Counted from the stretch's first letter, positions 1-8,817 are shown. The stretch is DNA of 64,000 nt from Nocardia suismassiliense (GCF_900269665.1 NZ_LT985361.1:1076349-1140348); one strand, 5' to 3'. The notes: a model not told the origin generated them from the letters alone. A program made the numbers and translations.

Positions 1-473
1 AATTCGGCGGCTCCATCTGGTCCCAGGTCGTGCACGACCACCTCGGCGGCGTGCCGCCCACGGTGGACTTCGCCCGCGAGCAGTTGCTGGCCGAGGTGCT
101 CACCGCGGGTTCGCGCGACGGCATGATCAGTGCCGCGCACGACCTTTCGGAGGGCGGGCTCATCCAGACCGTCGTCGAGGCCGCGCTGGCCGGCGAAACC
201 GGTTGCCGCATCCTGCTTCCCGAGGATGCCGATCCGTTCGTGACGCTGTTCTCCGAGTCGGCGGGTCGCGTGCTCGTCGCGGTGCCGCGCTCGGAGGAGA
301 CCCGGTTCACCAAGATGTGCACCGCCCGCGAACTGCCGTGGGTGCGCATCGGTGTGGTCGATCAGGGCACGGACTCGGTTGAGGTGCAAGGACAGTTCAC
401 CGTCCCCATGGACGAGCTGCGGGCCGCGCACGAGGGCACGCTGCCGAAGTTGTTCGGAGCAAGCGCCATCTGA
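1..473 (+). CDS. purL: phosphoribosylformylglycinamidine synthase subunit PurL, C-terminal part
   Basis: This is the 3' end of purL, truncated by the window start; the frame is open from base 3 to the TGA at 471-473, about 156 residues. PurL is the ATP-dependent large subunit that converts FGAR and glutamine to FGAM in purine synthesis. The opening residues [16 protein letters not shown] and the later [11 protein letters not shown] belong to the C-terminal AIRS-type ATP-binding half of the family. The stop overlaps the next start as TGATG, so the following hydrolase may be translationally coupled. The identity is firm; the upstream part lies outside the window. Confidence 0.95.
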   Translation, partial: FGGSIWSQVVHDHLGGVPPTVDFAREQLLAEVLTAGSRDGMISAAHDLSEGGLIQTVVEAALAGETGCRILLPEDADPFVTLFSESAGRVLVAVPRSEETRFTKMCTARELPWVRIGVVDQGTDSVEVQGQFTVPMDELRAAHEGTLPKLFGASAI

Positions 474-2233
474 TGACAGCTGAGGCTGGAGCGGTCTCAG
501 TAAGTCAGCGCAACGGCGCCGGTCGATTTGCCGGCGCCGTCGAGCGCTTCTTTCGCCCGAACTATGTCGGGCTGGTCGTTGCCACTCTGTTCTTCTCGTT
601 GTCGCTGACACCGTCACTGCTGCCGCGGGATTGGCTGTTCGAAGGGCTGATCGGCGGGGTCAACGCGGCCATCGGCTACGGCGTCGGGTGCCTGCTGGAG
701 TGGGTGTACCGCAGGTGGATTCGGCCGAAGGTGCAGTTACCGCCCGCCGTGGCAAAGGTATTCGCTGATCTGCCCGCGTGGTTGCCGACTGTGGTCAAGG
801 TGGCGGTGCTGCTCGGCTGCGTGATCGTCGCGATCGTGATGCTGGTGCAGTCGGCCCGGTGGCAGCGCGAGATCACCGCGTTGATGGGCATGGACGACAT
901 CACGACCACGGGCTTCCTGCGCACCGGTGCGCTGAGTGCCGCCGTGATCGCGCTGGTGATCGGGGTGTTTCGGGCCGTCCGATGGCTGATCAGATGGGTG
1001 GCGGGCGAATTGACCGCGCGGGTGCGCATCCCGCGTCAGTTCGCGTTGCCCATCGGCGCGCTGATCGTCACCATCCTCGCCGTCACACTGTTCAACGGCG
1101 TGCTCGCCAAAGCCTTTTTCGCGGCGGCCAATTCGGCGTTCAGCGTGCGCAACAGCCACACCTCTCCCCACGCCACCCAGCCGCAACTGCCGGAACGGTC
1201 CGGCAGTCCGAGCTCGCTGGCCAAGTGGGAGACCCTCGGCTCGGAGGGCCGCTGGTTCGTCTCCTACGTGCCGAGCGCCGACGACATCGCCAGGGTCACC
1301 GGCAAACCCGCGCGCGAACCCATCCGGGTGTACACCGGTCTTGAATCGGCGGACGGACCGGAGGCGCAGGCCGAGCTGGCCGCCGCCGAGCTGGAGCGCA
1401 CCGGCGCCTTCGACCGCAAAGCGCTGGTCGTGGTGACCACGACGGGCACCGGCTGGGTCGACTCGACCAGCGCCGAATCCGTCGAGCTGATGTACGGCGG
1501 CGATACCGCGATCGTGGCCACCCAGTACTCGTATCTGCCCAGCGTGCTGTCGTTCCTCTCGGACAAGGAGAAGGCGACGCGCATGGGAAAGCTGGTGTTC
1601 GACAAGGTGTATGAGCACTGGTCGGCACGTCCGGCGAACGCCCGTCCGAAACTGCTCGTCTACGGGGAGAGCCTCGGCTCGCAGGGTTCGGAGGGCGCGT
1701 TCACCGGCCTGTCGGATCTGCGGACCAAATCCGACGGGGTGCTGTGGGTCGGTCCGCCCAACTCGAACCGGCTGTGGCGCGAATTCGTCACCCGTCGCGA
1801 CCCTGGCTCACCCGAGGTATTGCCGACCTACGCCGACGGCCTGGTGGTGCGGTTCGCCGACGGCCGCGGCGACCTGTGGCGGCCGTCGAGCACCTGGCTC
1901 ACCCCGCGCATCGCCTATCTGCAACACGCGTCCGATCCGGTGATCTGGTGGTCGCCGGATCTGCTGTTCACCGAACCGGATTGGCTGCGCGAGCCGCGCG
2001 GCGCGGATGTGTCGCCGACCATGGCGTGGTATCCGATCGTCACCTTCTGGCAGGTGGCCGCGGATCTGCCGAACGCGCAAGGCGTCAACGACGGGCACGG
2101 GCATCGTTACGGCACGCTGGTGCTCGATGCCTGGGCCGCGCTCGCCGAGCCGCCGGACTGGTCGGCGGAGCTCTCGGATCGGATCCGAAACTACTTGGAA
2201 GCGTCGGCGGTTCGCGAACGCTCGCTGAAATAG
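473..2233 (+). CDS. membrane-anchored alpha/beta hydrolase (Abhydrolase_9 family)
   Basis: A 586-aa protein. The first ~215 residues carry about four hydrophobic segments (for example around NYVGLVVATLFFSLSL), matching the Abhydrolase_9 N-terminal membrane domain. The C-terminal half is an alpha/beta hydrolase with a nucleophile elbow GESLGS (Ser400) and a late GHGHRYG that could supply the catalytic His. The substrate of this actinobacterial family is unknown to me; a lipid or ester hydrolase at the membrane is a reasonable guess. It overlaps the purL stop by one base. A close paralogue follows at 2865, with the same MGxEG/D region and the same GESLGSQGSE motif. The family call is firm; the function is open. 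Confidence 0.88.
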   Translation: MTAEAGAVSVSQRNGAGRFAGAVERFFRPNYVGLVVATLFFSLSLTPSLLPRDWLFEGLIGGVNAAIGYGVGCLLEWVYRRWIRPKVQLPPAVAKVFADLPAWLPTVVKVAVLLGCVIVAIVMLVQSARWQREITALMGMDDITTTGFLRTGALSAAVIALVIGVFRAVRWLIRWVAGELTARVRIPRQFALPIGALIVTILAVTLFNGVLAKAFFAAANSAFSVRNSHTSPHATQPQLPERSGSPSSLAKWETLGSEGRWFVSYVPSADDIARVTGKPAREPIRVYTGLESADGPEAQAELAAAELERTGAFDRKALVVVTTTGTGWVDSTSAESVELMYGGDTAIVATQYSYLPSVLSFLSDKEKATRMGKLVFDKVYEHWSARPANARPKLLVYGESLGSQGSEGAFTGLSDLRTKSDGVLWVGPPNSNRLWREFVTRRDPGSPEVLPTYADGLVVRFADGRGDLWRPSSTWLTPRIAYLQHASDPVIWWSPDLLFTEPDWLREPRGADVSPTMAWYPIVTFWQVAADLPNAQGVNDGHGHRYGTLVLDAWAALAEPPDWSAELSDRIRNYLEASAVRERSLK

Positions 2234-2241
2234 GACGCGGT

Positions 2242-2283
2242 CCTGGGCGGGCCGGGACCCCTCGTGCACAAGGCCCGCCCAGG
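2242..2283. terminator. bidirectional terminator hairpin between convergent genes
   Basis: The perfect 12-bp arms CCTGGGCGGGCC (2242-2253) and GGCCCGCCCAGG (2272-2283) enclose an 18-nt loop. It lies between the hydrolase stop and the end of the minus-strand YiaA/B gene, so it can serve both. There is no strong T-tract, as is common in this GC range. Confidence 0.7.
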
Positions 2284-2290
2284 CGCGTCG

Positions 2291-2581
2291 TCAGGTCACG
2301 GTGTTGAACGGATCGTGCTCTGCGAGCAGCTTTTCCAACCGTGCCTGATCGATGCGACCGTGTACGGTCGCGGCCTCGTGCTGGTCACGCACCACCTTCG
2401 CCAAGGTGAAGGTGCTGGTCACCAGGAACAGCAGCGACATCGCGAGGAAGCCGCGCTGCCACATGTCCAATGGGAGATAACAGATTCCGATGCCCGCCCC
2501 GAGAAAGCTGACACCGAACGCGATCGCGGCCTGCGCGATGAAGGCCGAGGTGGTCTTCGACTGTGCGTTGGGAGTGCTCAT
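2291..2581 (-). CDS. YiaA/YiaB-family inner membrane protein
   Basis: A small 96-aa membrane protein with two hydrophobic helices (around AIAFGVSFLGAGIGI and FLAMSLLFLVTSTFT) followed by a charged tail, KVVRDQHEA. This is the pattern of the YiaA/B two-helix domain; the molecular role of that family is not known. The ATG at 2581 (MSTPNAQ) is preferred to an upstream start that would add an unusual 15-residue extension. It lies alone on the minus strand between the two paralogous hydrolases and converges with the first. Confidence 0.75.
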   Translation of the reverse strand: MSTPNAQSKTTSAFIAQAAIAFGVSFLGAGIGICYLPLDMWQRGFLAMSLLFLVTSTFTLAKVVRDQHEAATVHGRIDQARLEKLLAEHDPFNTVT

Positions 2582-2864
2582 AGGTAGGAAGTCTGCCGAC
2601 ACGCGCACGCGCGCAACCGCGTACAACTACTCGAGCGGTCTGGGTAGTTGCCGATCGAGGTCGGGGACTCCGTGACGGCGTCGCGTTGCGCATCCGATCT
2701 TCGGCGTCGGCCGACCAGGCGGCCCGGCGGCAACATCGCCTCGGCCCACCGTGTCAGAAATATCCGTGGGTCGCCCGCCATACTGTTGCGGTGATGATCG
2801 CAACGGACCCGCCCGCGCCCGAACTCCGCGCGCGCTGAGTCCCGTGCTCGTGCCCGCCTCCACC

Positions 2865-4580
2865 ATGACGAAGCTGCGTGCCCGCGGCGTCGTCCTCGTG
2901 CGGCGCGCGGAAGACATCATCGATCTGAACTATGCCGGGCTGGTCGTCGCGACGGTGTTCTTCGCCCTGTCGGTGACGCCGTCGCTGCTGCCGCGCGACT
3001 GGCTGTTCCAGGGCCTGATCAGCGGGATCAACGCCGCGCTCGGGTACGGCGTCGGCTGCGTGCTGGAGTGGCTGTTCCGGCTGTGGGTGCGGCCCCGGCT
3101 GACCCGGATTCCGCCACCGCCGACCTGGGTGCGCTACGCGGTGAAGTCCGCAATCCTGTTCACGGCCGCGCTGAGTGCGGCGCTGATGCTGGTCCAGTCG
3201 GCGCGCTGGCAGCGCGAGATCACCGCGTTGATGGGCATGGAAGGCACCACGACACCCGCCTACCTGCGCACGGGCCTGCTGAGTCTGGCAGTCGGCGTGG
3301 CGGTGGTCTCGGTGTATCGCACGGTGCGCGAGATCATCCGGTTCTTCGCCCGGCTGCTCAACCAGTGGGTGCGGGTGCCGCGCGAGCTGGCGCCCGCCGC
3401 CGGGTTCCTGGTACTCGTCCTGCTGGCCGTGACGATTTTCAACGGTGTGGCCTCGCGCGCGTTCTTCGCCGTGGCGAACTCCGCGTTCAGCGTGCGCAAC
3501 GATCACACCTCGGCGAACGCGATCCAGCCGGTGCAGCCCGAACGCTCGGGCAGCCCCGCCTCGCTGGCGAAATGGGAGACCCTCGGGTACGAGGGGCGGT
3601 GGTTCGTCTCGCACGGGCCGACCGCGAGCAAGATCGGCGAGGTGACCGGCAAGCCGGCCCGCGAACCGATCCGCGCCTACGTGGGGCTGGAATCGGCCAA
3701 GGGAGACGAGGATCCGGCGGAACTGGCCGCCGCGGAGCTCGAGCGCACCGGCGCGTTCGATCGCAAGGTGCTCGTGGTGATGACGACCACCGGCACCGGC
3801 TGGGTGAACGCCATGGCGGCCGGCGCGATCGAGTACATGTACGGCGGGGACAGCGCGATCGTCGCCTCGCAGTATTCGTATCTGCCCAGCGTGCTGTCGT
3901 TCCTGGCGGACCGGGGCAAGGCGATGACCGCGGGCCGGGCCATGTTCGACGCGATCTACCGGCACTGGAGCGCGCGGCCGCGGGAGCAGCGCCCCAAGCT
4001 GCTGGTGTACGGGGAGAGCCTGGGCTCGCAGGGCTCCGAGGCCGCCTTCGACGGGCTGGCCGACCTGCGGACGAAGGTGGACGGCGCGCTGTGGGTGGGC
4101 CCGCCGAACTCGAATCGACTATGGCAGCAGTTCGTTTCGCGGCGCGATCCCGGTTCGCGGGAGGTCCAGCCGGTGTACGCCGACGGGCTGGTGGTGCGAT
4201 TCGCCTCCGACAGTGCCGATCTCGCGCGACCGTCCACCGAGTGGCGGCCGCCGCGGATCGCCTATCTGCAGCACGCGTCCGATCCGATCGTCTGGTGGTC
4301 CACGGATCTGATCTTCTCCCAACCGGATTGGCTGTCCGAACCGCGCGGCGCCGACGTCTCCTCACAGATGCGCTGGTGGCCGTTCGTCACCTTCTGGCAG
4401 GTCGCCGCCGACCTCACCAATGCGCAGGGCGTCACCGACGGGCACGGGCATCGCTACGGCAGCCTGGTGCTCGACGGATGGGCGGCCATCGCCGCGCCGC
4501 CGGACTGGAACGCGGGCCTGTCCGACCGGATCAGGGCCGAGATCGAGGCCACCGAGGACTTCGAGCGGAAGATCAAGTGA
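2865..4580 (+). CDS. membrane-anchored alpha/beta hydrolase, paralogue of 473-2233
   Basis: About 571 aa if started at the ATG at 2865 (MTKLRARG), which puts the NYAGLVVATVFFALSV membrane segment at the same distance from the N-terminus as in the first copy. GTG codons at 2751, 2844 and 2850 are alternatives. It has the same architecture: a four-helix N-terminal membrane domain, then an alpha/beta hydrolase with GESLGS (Ser385) and GHGHRYG near the end. Long blocks are identical to the upstream copy (for example QSARWQREITALMGM), so the pair arose by tandem duplication. The stop overlaps the start of a CPBP protease as GTGA, so the two genes are coupled. Confidence 0.88.
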   Translation: MTKLRARGVVLVRRAEDIIDLNYAGLVVATVFFALSVTPSLLPRDWLFQGLISGINAALGYGVGCVLEWLFRLWVRPRLTRIPPPPTWVRYAVKSAILFTAALSAALMLVQSARWQREITALMGMEGTTTPAYLRTGLLSLAVGVAVVSVYRTVREIIRFFARLLNQWVRVPRELAPAAGFLVLVLLAVTIFNGVASRAFFAVANSAFSVRNDHTSANAIQPVQPERSGSPASLAKWETLGYEGRWFVSHGPTASKIGEVTGKPAREPIRAYVGLESAKGDEDPAELAAAELERTGAFDRKVLVVMTTTGTGWVNAMAAGAIEYMYGGDSAIVASQYSYLPSVLSFLADRGKAMTAGRAMFDAIYRHWSARPREQRPKLLVYGESLGSQGSEAAFDGLADLRTKVDGALWVGPPNSNRLWQQFVSRRDPGSREVQPVYADGLVVRFASDSADLARPSTEWRPPRIAYLQHASDPIVWWSTDLIFSQPDWLSEPRGADVSSQMRWWPFVTFWQVAADLTNAQGVTDGHGHRYGSLVLDGWAAIAAPPDWNAGLSDRIRAEIEATEDFERKIK

Positions 4581-5212
4581 GTAGAGTTCCGGAAACTGTT
4601 GTCGCCGTCGGGATTCCACTGGCGTGGAGCAACTGGGTGCTACCCGGGCTCGGGCTCGGTGTGCGCGGTAGGACCGCCGCCAATGCCGGATTCGCCACCG
4701 CCTATGCCATCGCTTTCCGTGGCGAGCCGAAGTGGTTCTCCGCGAAGGCATTTCGATACGGTGCTGTGTCCGCCGCGCTGGTCGCCGCCGGTTACGGGGT
4801 GGCCTTGGCGATTCCCTCGGTGCGGAAAGGGCTGCGCGAGTTCATCGATCGCGGGCCGGAGGTCGACGCCGCCGAATGGATCATGGTGCATATCCCGATC
4901 GGCACTGTCTACGGCGAAGAGATGATCTTTCGGGCCACCTTGGAACCGTTGCTGGACAACGTCTTCGGTTCCCGTGCCGGATCGGTGCTGGGTGCGTTGA
5001 CCTTCGGGCTCTGGCATGTGCATCCGGCCCGTGCCGCGGGTGACAGTGTTCCAGTCACCGTGGCCGCCACGGCTGCGGGTGGTTTCGCGTTCGGCTGGTT
5101 GCGCCGCCGCACGGGAAGCATCACGGCGCCGGCCATGCTGCATCTGGCCACCAATGCGGGTGGCGCTGTCGCGCCTCGTCTGGCTCGGCTGATCGGTACT
5201 GCCGAAAAGTAA
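4577..5212 (+). CDS. CPBP-family intramembrane metalloprotease
   Basis: A 211-aa polytopic protein. The GTG at 4577 overlaps the preceding TGA by four bases. The three family motifs are all visible: EExxxR at residues 114-119 (EEMIFR), His147 in FGLWHVH, and H189 to N193 in LHLATN. These are the predicted metal and catalytic positions of the CAAX-protease/bacteriocin-processing (Rce1-like, ABI) superfamily. The substrate cannot be read from sequence; it may process a membrane partner or have a bacteriocin- or stress-related role. Coupling to the alpha/beta hydrolase suggests joint membrane function. Confidence 0.85.
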   Translation: MSRVPETVVAVGIPLAWSNWVLPGLGLGVRGRTAANAGFATAYAIAFRGEPKWFSAKAFRYGAVSAALVAAGYGVALAIPSVRKGLREFIDRGPEVDAAEWIMVHIPIGTVYGEEMIFRATLEPLLDNVFGSRAGSVLGALTFGLWHVHPARAAGDSVPVTVAATAAGGFAFGWLRRRTGSITAPAMLHLATNAGGAVAPRLARLIGTAEK

Positions 5213-5331
5213 ACCGGCTCAACACATCCGGGCAGCTGCTGTCGGCGGGCCAGGTCCTTCCTCGCCCCACATGACGTCTGCGCAACTCTCCGACCGCTTA
5301 CGAGGCAAATATCGAGGAACACCATGCGCAC

Positions 5332-5360
5332 TTGCGCACAGCGTTCCGCTGTGCGTACAG
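5332..5360 (+). promoter_or_regulatory. promoter with an embedded operator palindrome for the serine hydrolase
   Basis: The -35-like TTGCGC (5332-5337), a 17-nt spacer and the -10 TACAGT (5355-5360) precede the hydrolase start at 5417. A near-perfect palindrome with 11-bp arms TGCGCACAGCG (5333-5343) and CGCTGTGCGTA (5347-5357), separated by TTC, spans the -35 into the -10. That is the usual geometry for a dimeric repressor (TetR type or similar) blocking RNA polymerase. The repressor is not adjacent. Confidence 0.6.
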
Positions 5361-5416
5361 TGTTCGCAACAGGAGAACGGCGTACACGCCGACTGGATGT
5401 AGAGCAGGAGAACACA

Positions 5417-6877
5417 ATGTCGAACACCGTGAGCTGGGACACCGAGGGTGACTGGAAGGCGCAGGGCGACTGGGGCAGCACCGATTCGACCGGGCGAGAT
5501 TTCTCGGTTGCGCGCTGGCAGCGGCGGCTCGACGAACTCCGGGCCACCCATCATGTGCCGGGTGCGGCGCTGGCGATTCTGGTCGACGGCAAGGTCTACG
5601 AGCTCGCCAGTGGCGTCCTGCACCGCGGTACGGGCGTGGAGGTCACCCCGGACTCGGTGTTCCTGTGCGGCTCGGTCGCCAAGGTCTACACCGCCACGAT
5701 GATCATGCGACTGGTCGATCAGGGCAAGCTCGACCTCGACGCCCCCGTCGTCGACGTGCTGCCCGAGTTCGCCACCCCGGACGAGGAAGCCACCGCGACC
5801 ATCACCGTCCGGCAGTTGCTCAGCCACACCGGCGGCGTGACCAACGACTTCAACTACGACGGCGGCCGCGGTGACAACTGCCTTGCCGAATATGTCCGGG
5901 CCGCAAGAGAAGTCGCGCTCGACTGCACGCCGGGCGCCGGGACGTCCTACGGCGGACTCGGTTTCGTGGTGCTCGGCCGGGTGATCGAGGTGCTGACCGG
6001 CAAGACCTTCGACGAGGCCGTGCAGGACCTGCTCGCCACCCCGCTGGGTCTCGACCAGCTGATGACGTTGCCGGAGCAGGCCCTGCGGTTCCGCGTGGCG
6101 ATGAGCCACCTGGGCGAGCCGGGTAGGTACCCGGACCCGGCGCCGCAGTGGGACATCATGCCGCGCTCGGCCGCGCCCGCAGCACGGGTCATCAGCTCCG
6201 CGGGTGACATGGTGCGGTTCGCCCGGATGCACCTCGAGGGTGGCCGCGCCGCCGACGGCACCGTGGTGATGTCGCCGGAAACCGTTGCGGCGATGCAGCA
6301 GCGGGAGGTCGACGTGCCGGACAAGTGGACCGTCAGCGCGGACGGCTGGGGCCTGGGCTGGACCCTGTACGACTGGGACGGCATCAAGGGCTTCGGTCAC
6401 GACGGCGCCGCGATCGGCCAGTACGCCTACTTGCGAGCCATCCCAGAGGCGGGCGTCGCCGTCGCTCTGCTCACCAATGGTGGTGGCGCACGCCAGCTTT
6501 ACGCCGCGCTGTTCCGGGAACTGCTCGCCGAACTGGCCGGGGTGCGGATGCCGGAGCCCTTCGCTCCCGCGAATCCGCCGGTCCAGGTGGACATCGCACC
6601 GTTCGCCGGCACCTACCGCCGCGCGGGCGTTGTCGTCACGGTGAGCAAGCGCGACGACGGCTCCGCGCACATGCTCTACGAATTCGTGGACGAGATGAAG
6701 GACATGTCGCCGCCGCTGAGCATGGAGCTCACCCCGGTCGCCGAGGCGGTGTTCGCCGCCTCCGGTGCGGGCCCGTCGTTCAGCGAGGACTATATGCCGG
6801 TCGTCTTCGCCACCCTCGCCGACGGCACCGAGGTCTGCTACGTCGGTATGCGCGCCACCCCGAAGCAGTCCGTCTGA
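5417..6877 (+). CDS. serine hydrolase / beta-lactamase-related (class C/DD-peptidase fold)
   Basis: A 486-aa protein. The ATG at 5417 follows a good GCAGGAG ribosome site. The class C beta-lactamase/esterase signature is present: S86-V-A-K89 as the SxxK nucleophile motif, Tyr178 in SYGG at the YxN position (Gly instead of Asn), and H328-D-G330 as the HxG third motif. There is no signal peptide, so it probably acts in the cytosol as an esterase or peptidase, not as a secreted beta-lactamase. The C-terminal ~100 residues form the extra beta domain common in this family. It is monocistronic between its own promoter (5332-5360) and a terminator (6895-6918). The physiological substrate is unknown. 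Confidence 0.85.
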   Translation: MSNTVSWDTEGDWKAQGDWGSTDSTGRDFSVARWQRRLDELRATHHVPGAALAILVDGKVYELASGVLHRGTGVEVTPDSVFLCGSVAKVYTATMIMRLVDQGKLDLDAPVVDVLPEFATPDEEATATITVRQLLSHTGGVTNDFNYDGGRGDNCLAEYVRAAREVALDCTPGAGTSYGGLGFVVLGRVIEVLTGKTFDEAVQDLLATPLGLDQLMTLPEQALRFRVAMSHLGEPGRYPDPAPQWDIMPRSAAPAARVISSAGDMVRFARMHLEGGRAADGTVVMSPETVAAMQQREVDVPDKWTVSADGWGLGWTLYDWDGIKGFGHDGAAIGQYAYLRAIPEAGVAVALLTNGGGARQLYAALFRELLAELAGVRMPEPFAPANPPVQVDIAPFAGTYRRAGVVVTVSKRDDGSAHMLYEFVDEMKDMSPPLSMELTPVAEAVFAASGAGPSFSEDYMPVVFATLADGTEVCYVGMRATPKQSV

Positions 6878-6894
6878 TCAATCCGAAACCGAAG

Positions 6895-6918
6895 GGCCGG
6901 GCCATAACCCGGCCTTTT
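6895..6918. terminator. intrinsic terminator of the serine hydrolase
   Basis: The stem GGCCGGG (6895-6901) pairs with CCCGGCC (6908-6914) over a CCATAA loop and is followed by TTTT. Flanking CCGAA/TTCGG extends the pairing. It can also serve the convergent FAD oxidoreductase. Confidence 0.8.
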
Positions 6919-6935
6919 CGGCATGCCGCCAGCGG

Positions 6936-8096
6936 TCAAGCTCCGGTCTTCGTGACCGATATCGCCGCTCGGTGAGCCGCTTGCAGCGCGCTGTTGATCG
7001 CGATTTCGCCACGCATGCCCGGGGCGGCGACTTGGTCGCCGATCAGGTAGACGTCGTTGCCGCGGTCGATGGCGGGCCGGTCGCGCCAGGTCTGACCGGG
7101 TAGGTCCAGTGCGCCGGTGCGGCCCTTCGCGGCCCCGGTGCGGTGGAATGTGGTGCGGTCCCGCCAGCCGGGCAGCACGGTGTCGGCGAACCGGCCCAGC
7201 CGCAGTTGCGTATCGCCGGGGGATTCGCCCGCGCGGGTGGGCATTTGCAGTTGGAACAGCGATTCACCCGGCGGCGCGATGGTGTCGTCCTGCATGGTGT
7301 AGCTCTCGTGGAACCCGCCCTCGTCCAGGTCGAACACCAGGGTGCGGTCGCCGCGAGACGCGGTGACCGCGATGTCGAGCAGGGCGCACTGGCCGCTGGT
7401 CCACTGGAGGCTGTCGTCGCCGAGCAGCATTCTGGCGGAGCTCAATTCGGTGGCGACCAGCACCGGCCCGTCGGTCGGCAGCTGATCGACCCGCGCGCCG
7501 GTCTCGATGGTGACGCCGAGTTCCGTTGCGCGCTCGGCCATTCGGCCGATGACGCGTTGCCAGCCGCCGCGTACCCAGCGCACCGCAGGAATATTCGGTC
7601 CGAAGACACGCTGGAACAAATCCCATACGAAGGCTGCGGACAGGCGGCCGGTGTCGGCGTCGTAGGTCACCACGCTGATCGCGTTGGCCAGTTGCTCGGC
7701 GGTGCGCTCGCCCCAGCGGGCCGAGGCCCAGCCGCGGAAGTCCTGATCGACCGGGGCGCGCAGCCTGCCGCGGGCCTGGGCACGCAGCATCCGGATCGGC
7801 GGCAGCGCGCGCACCCGGCCGTCGACCCGGAAACCCGCCCGCGTCCAGTCCCCGAGGCTGGGCCAGCCCAGATCACTGACGAAGCCATGCTTTTTCAGCC
7901 ACGTGTAGTGCGGGCCGTCGGCGTAGAAGACATGCGCACCGTCGTGTGCGACATACGGCGGCGCGGTGGCCCGGCCGCGGCCGCCGAGGGTGTGGTGTGC
8001 CTCGTACAGGCGCACCGCCGCACCCGCCTCGGCCAGTGCGATGGCCGCGGTCAGGCCGGCCAGGCCGCCGCCGATCACCGTGACGTGTGTTGTCAT
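6936..8096 (-). CDS. FAD-dependent amine oxidase / phytoene-desaturase-like oxidoreductase
   Basis: A 386-aa flavoprotein. The N-terminal dinucleotide-binding motif VIGGGLAGLTAAIALAEAG is followed by an acidic residue at the strand end (LYEAHHTLGGRG), and the C-terminus has the FAD-binding block GNDVYLIGDQVAAPGMRGE. Both are typical of the NAD(P)-binding Rossmann-like flavin-amine oxidase and carotenoid-desaturase group. The ATG at 8096 has a GGGAGAGG ribosome site and overlaps the stop of the upstream TetR gene as ATGA, so the two are translationally coupled. Its substrate cannot be assigned; TetR control suggests it responds to a small molecule. Confidence 0.85.
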   Translation of the reverse strand: MTTHVTVIGGGLAGLTAAIALAEAGAAVRLYEAHHTLGGRGRATAPPYVAHDGAHVFYADGPHYTWLKKHGFVSDLGWPSLGDWTRAGFRVDGRVRALPPIRMLRAQARGRLRAPVDQDFRGWASARWGERTAEQLANAISVVTYDADTGRLSAAFVWDLFQRVFGPNIPAVRWVRGGWQRVIGRMAERATELGVTIETGARVDQLPTDGPVLVATELSSARMLLGDDSLQWTSGQCALLDIAVTASRGDRTLVFDLDEGGFHESYTMQDDTIAPPGESLFQLQMPTRAGESPGDTQLRLGRFADTVLPGWRDRTTFHRTGAAKGRTGALDLPGQTWRDRPAIDRGNDVYLIGDQVAAPGMRGEIAINSALQAAHRAAISVTKTGA

Positions 8097-8743
8097 GCTG
8101 TTCCCTCTCCCTGTGTGCCGGTCCACCCCAGTCGGGCGACGACCATCTCGGCGATGGAGCGCAGATAGCGGTCCGGGTCGACCGCGGTGGGGTGTTCGCC
8201 GCCGAAGGTGTCACTGATCAGCCAGTAGTGCGCGACCGCGCCGACGACCACCGCCGCGGCGGCCTCCCAATCCTGGTCCTGCCGTTGCGGATCGGTGAGC
8301 TCCAGCAGTCCGCGCAGTACCGCCGAGACGAAAACCAGGTACTCCTCGCGCCGGAACACCTCGAGCGCAGCGGTCCCGATCGAGTTGTCGCGCATCAGGA
8401 TTCGGTTCACATCGCGGTCGTGCTCGAGCCTGGCCAGCCCGATCCGGCACAGCATTGTCAGCTTGTCGACCGTGGAGCCCTGCGGCTCCAGCGAATCGAG
8501 CCAGGCCAGCACCGAGAAATCCGGGTTGAGGAACGATGCCCATTCGCCCCGCTCGGTCAGCCGCGACCGCACCGCCTCGACCAGCAGCTCGTCCTTGGAC
8601 CGGAAATGCCGGTACATCGCCCCGGACCCGCCCGAGAGTCCTGCGGCCCGTTCGATCTGCGTCACGGTGGTCCGCGCGAAACCCTGCTCCCCGAACAGCC
8701 GCAGCGCCGCCGCCATGACCCGTTCTCGCGTCGAGTCAGCCAT
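8093..8743 (-). CDS. TetR-family transcriptional regulator
   Basis: A 216-aa regulator with a classic N-terminal helix-turn-helix (FARTTVTQIERAAGLSGGSG followed by MYRHFRSKDELL) and a divergent ligand-binding C-terminal domain. The ATG at 8743 is chosen because AGGAG lies five bases upstream; a GTG two codons earlier would overlap that site. It is the first gene of a two-gene operon with the FAD oxidoreductase (ATGA overlap). A perfect 24-bp palindrome at 8752-8775 sits directly before the ribosome site, so autoregulation of the operon is very likely. Confidence 0.92.
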   Translation of the reverse strand: MADSTRERVMAAALRLFGEQGFARTTVTQIERAAGLSGGSGAMYRHFRSKDELLVEAVRSRLTERGEWASFLNPDFSVLAWLDSLEPQGSTVDKLTMLCRIGLARLEHDRDVNRILMRDNSIGTAALEVFRREEYLVFVSAVLRGLLELTDPQRQDQDWEAAAAVVVGAVAHYWLISDTFGGEHPTAVDPDRYLRSIAEMVVARLGWTGTQGEGTA

Positions 8744-8751
8744 CCGCACTC

Positions 8752-8775
8752 CTGTAAGTAACTACTTACTTACAG
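8752..8775 (-). promoter_or_regulatory. TetR autoregulatory operator
   Basis: Perfect 10-bp inverted repeats, CTGTAAGTAA and TTACTTACAG, around a 4-nt centre lie immediately upstream of the AGGAG site of the TetR gene. The position and symmetry are those of a self-repressor operator controlling the TetR-oxidoreductase operon. Confidence 0.8.
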
Positions 8776-8782
8776 TATGAGT

Positions 8783-8817
8783 GAGCGGCGCAGCCGCGCA
8801 AGCATTTCCACGTTTCG
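8783..8817. repeat. 35-nt direct repeat, copy A
   Basis: This stretch, containing GCATTTCCACGTTTCG, recurs at 9465-9499 with 32 of 35 bases identical in the same orientation. The two copies bracket the hypothetical gene 8880-9413. Coding in either copy is not supported. Confidence 0.75.

Noticed and set aside
2791..2838. A 15-codon ORF just ahead of the second alpha/beta hydrolase
   Set aside because: It has a -10-like element before it but no coupling to the gene and no conserved features; too weak to annotate.
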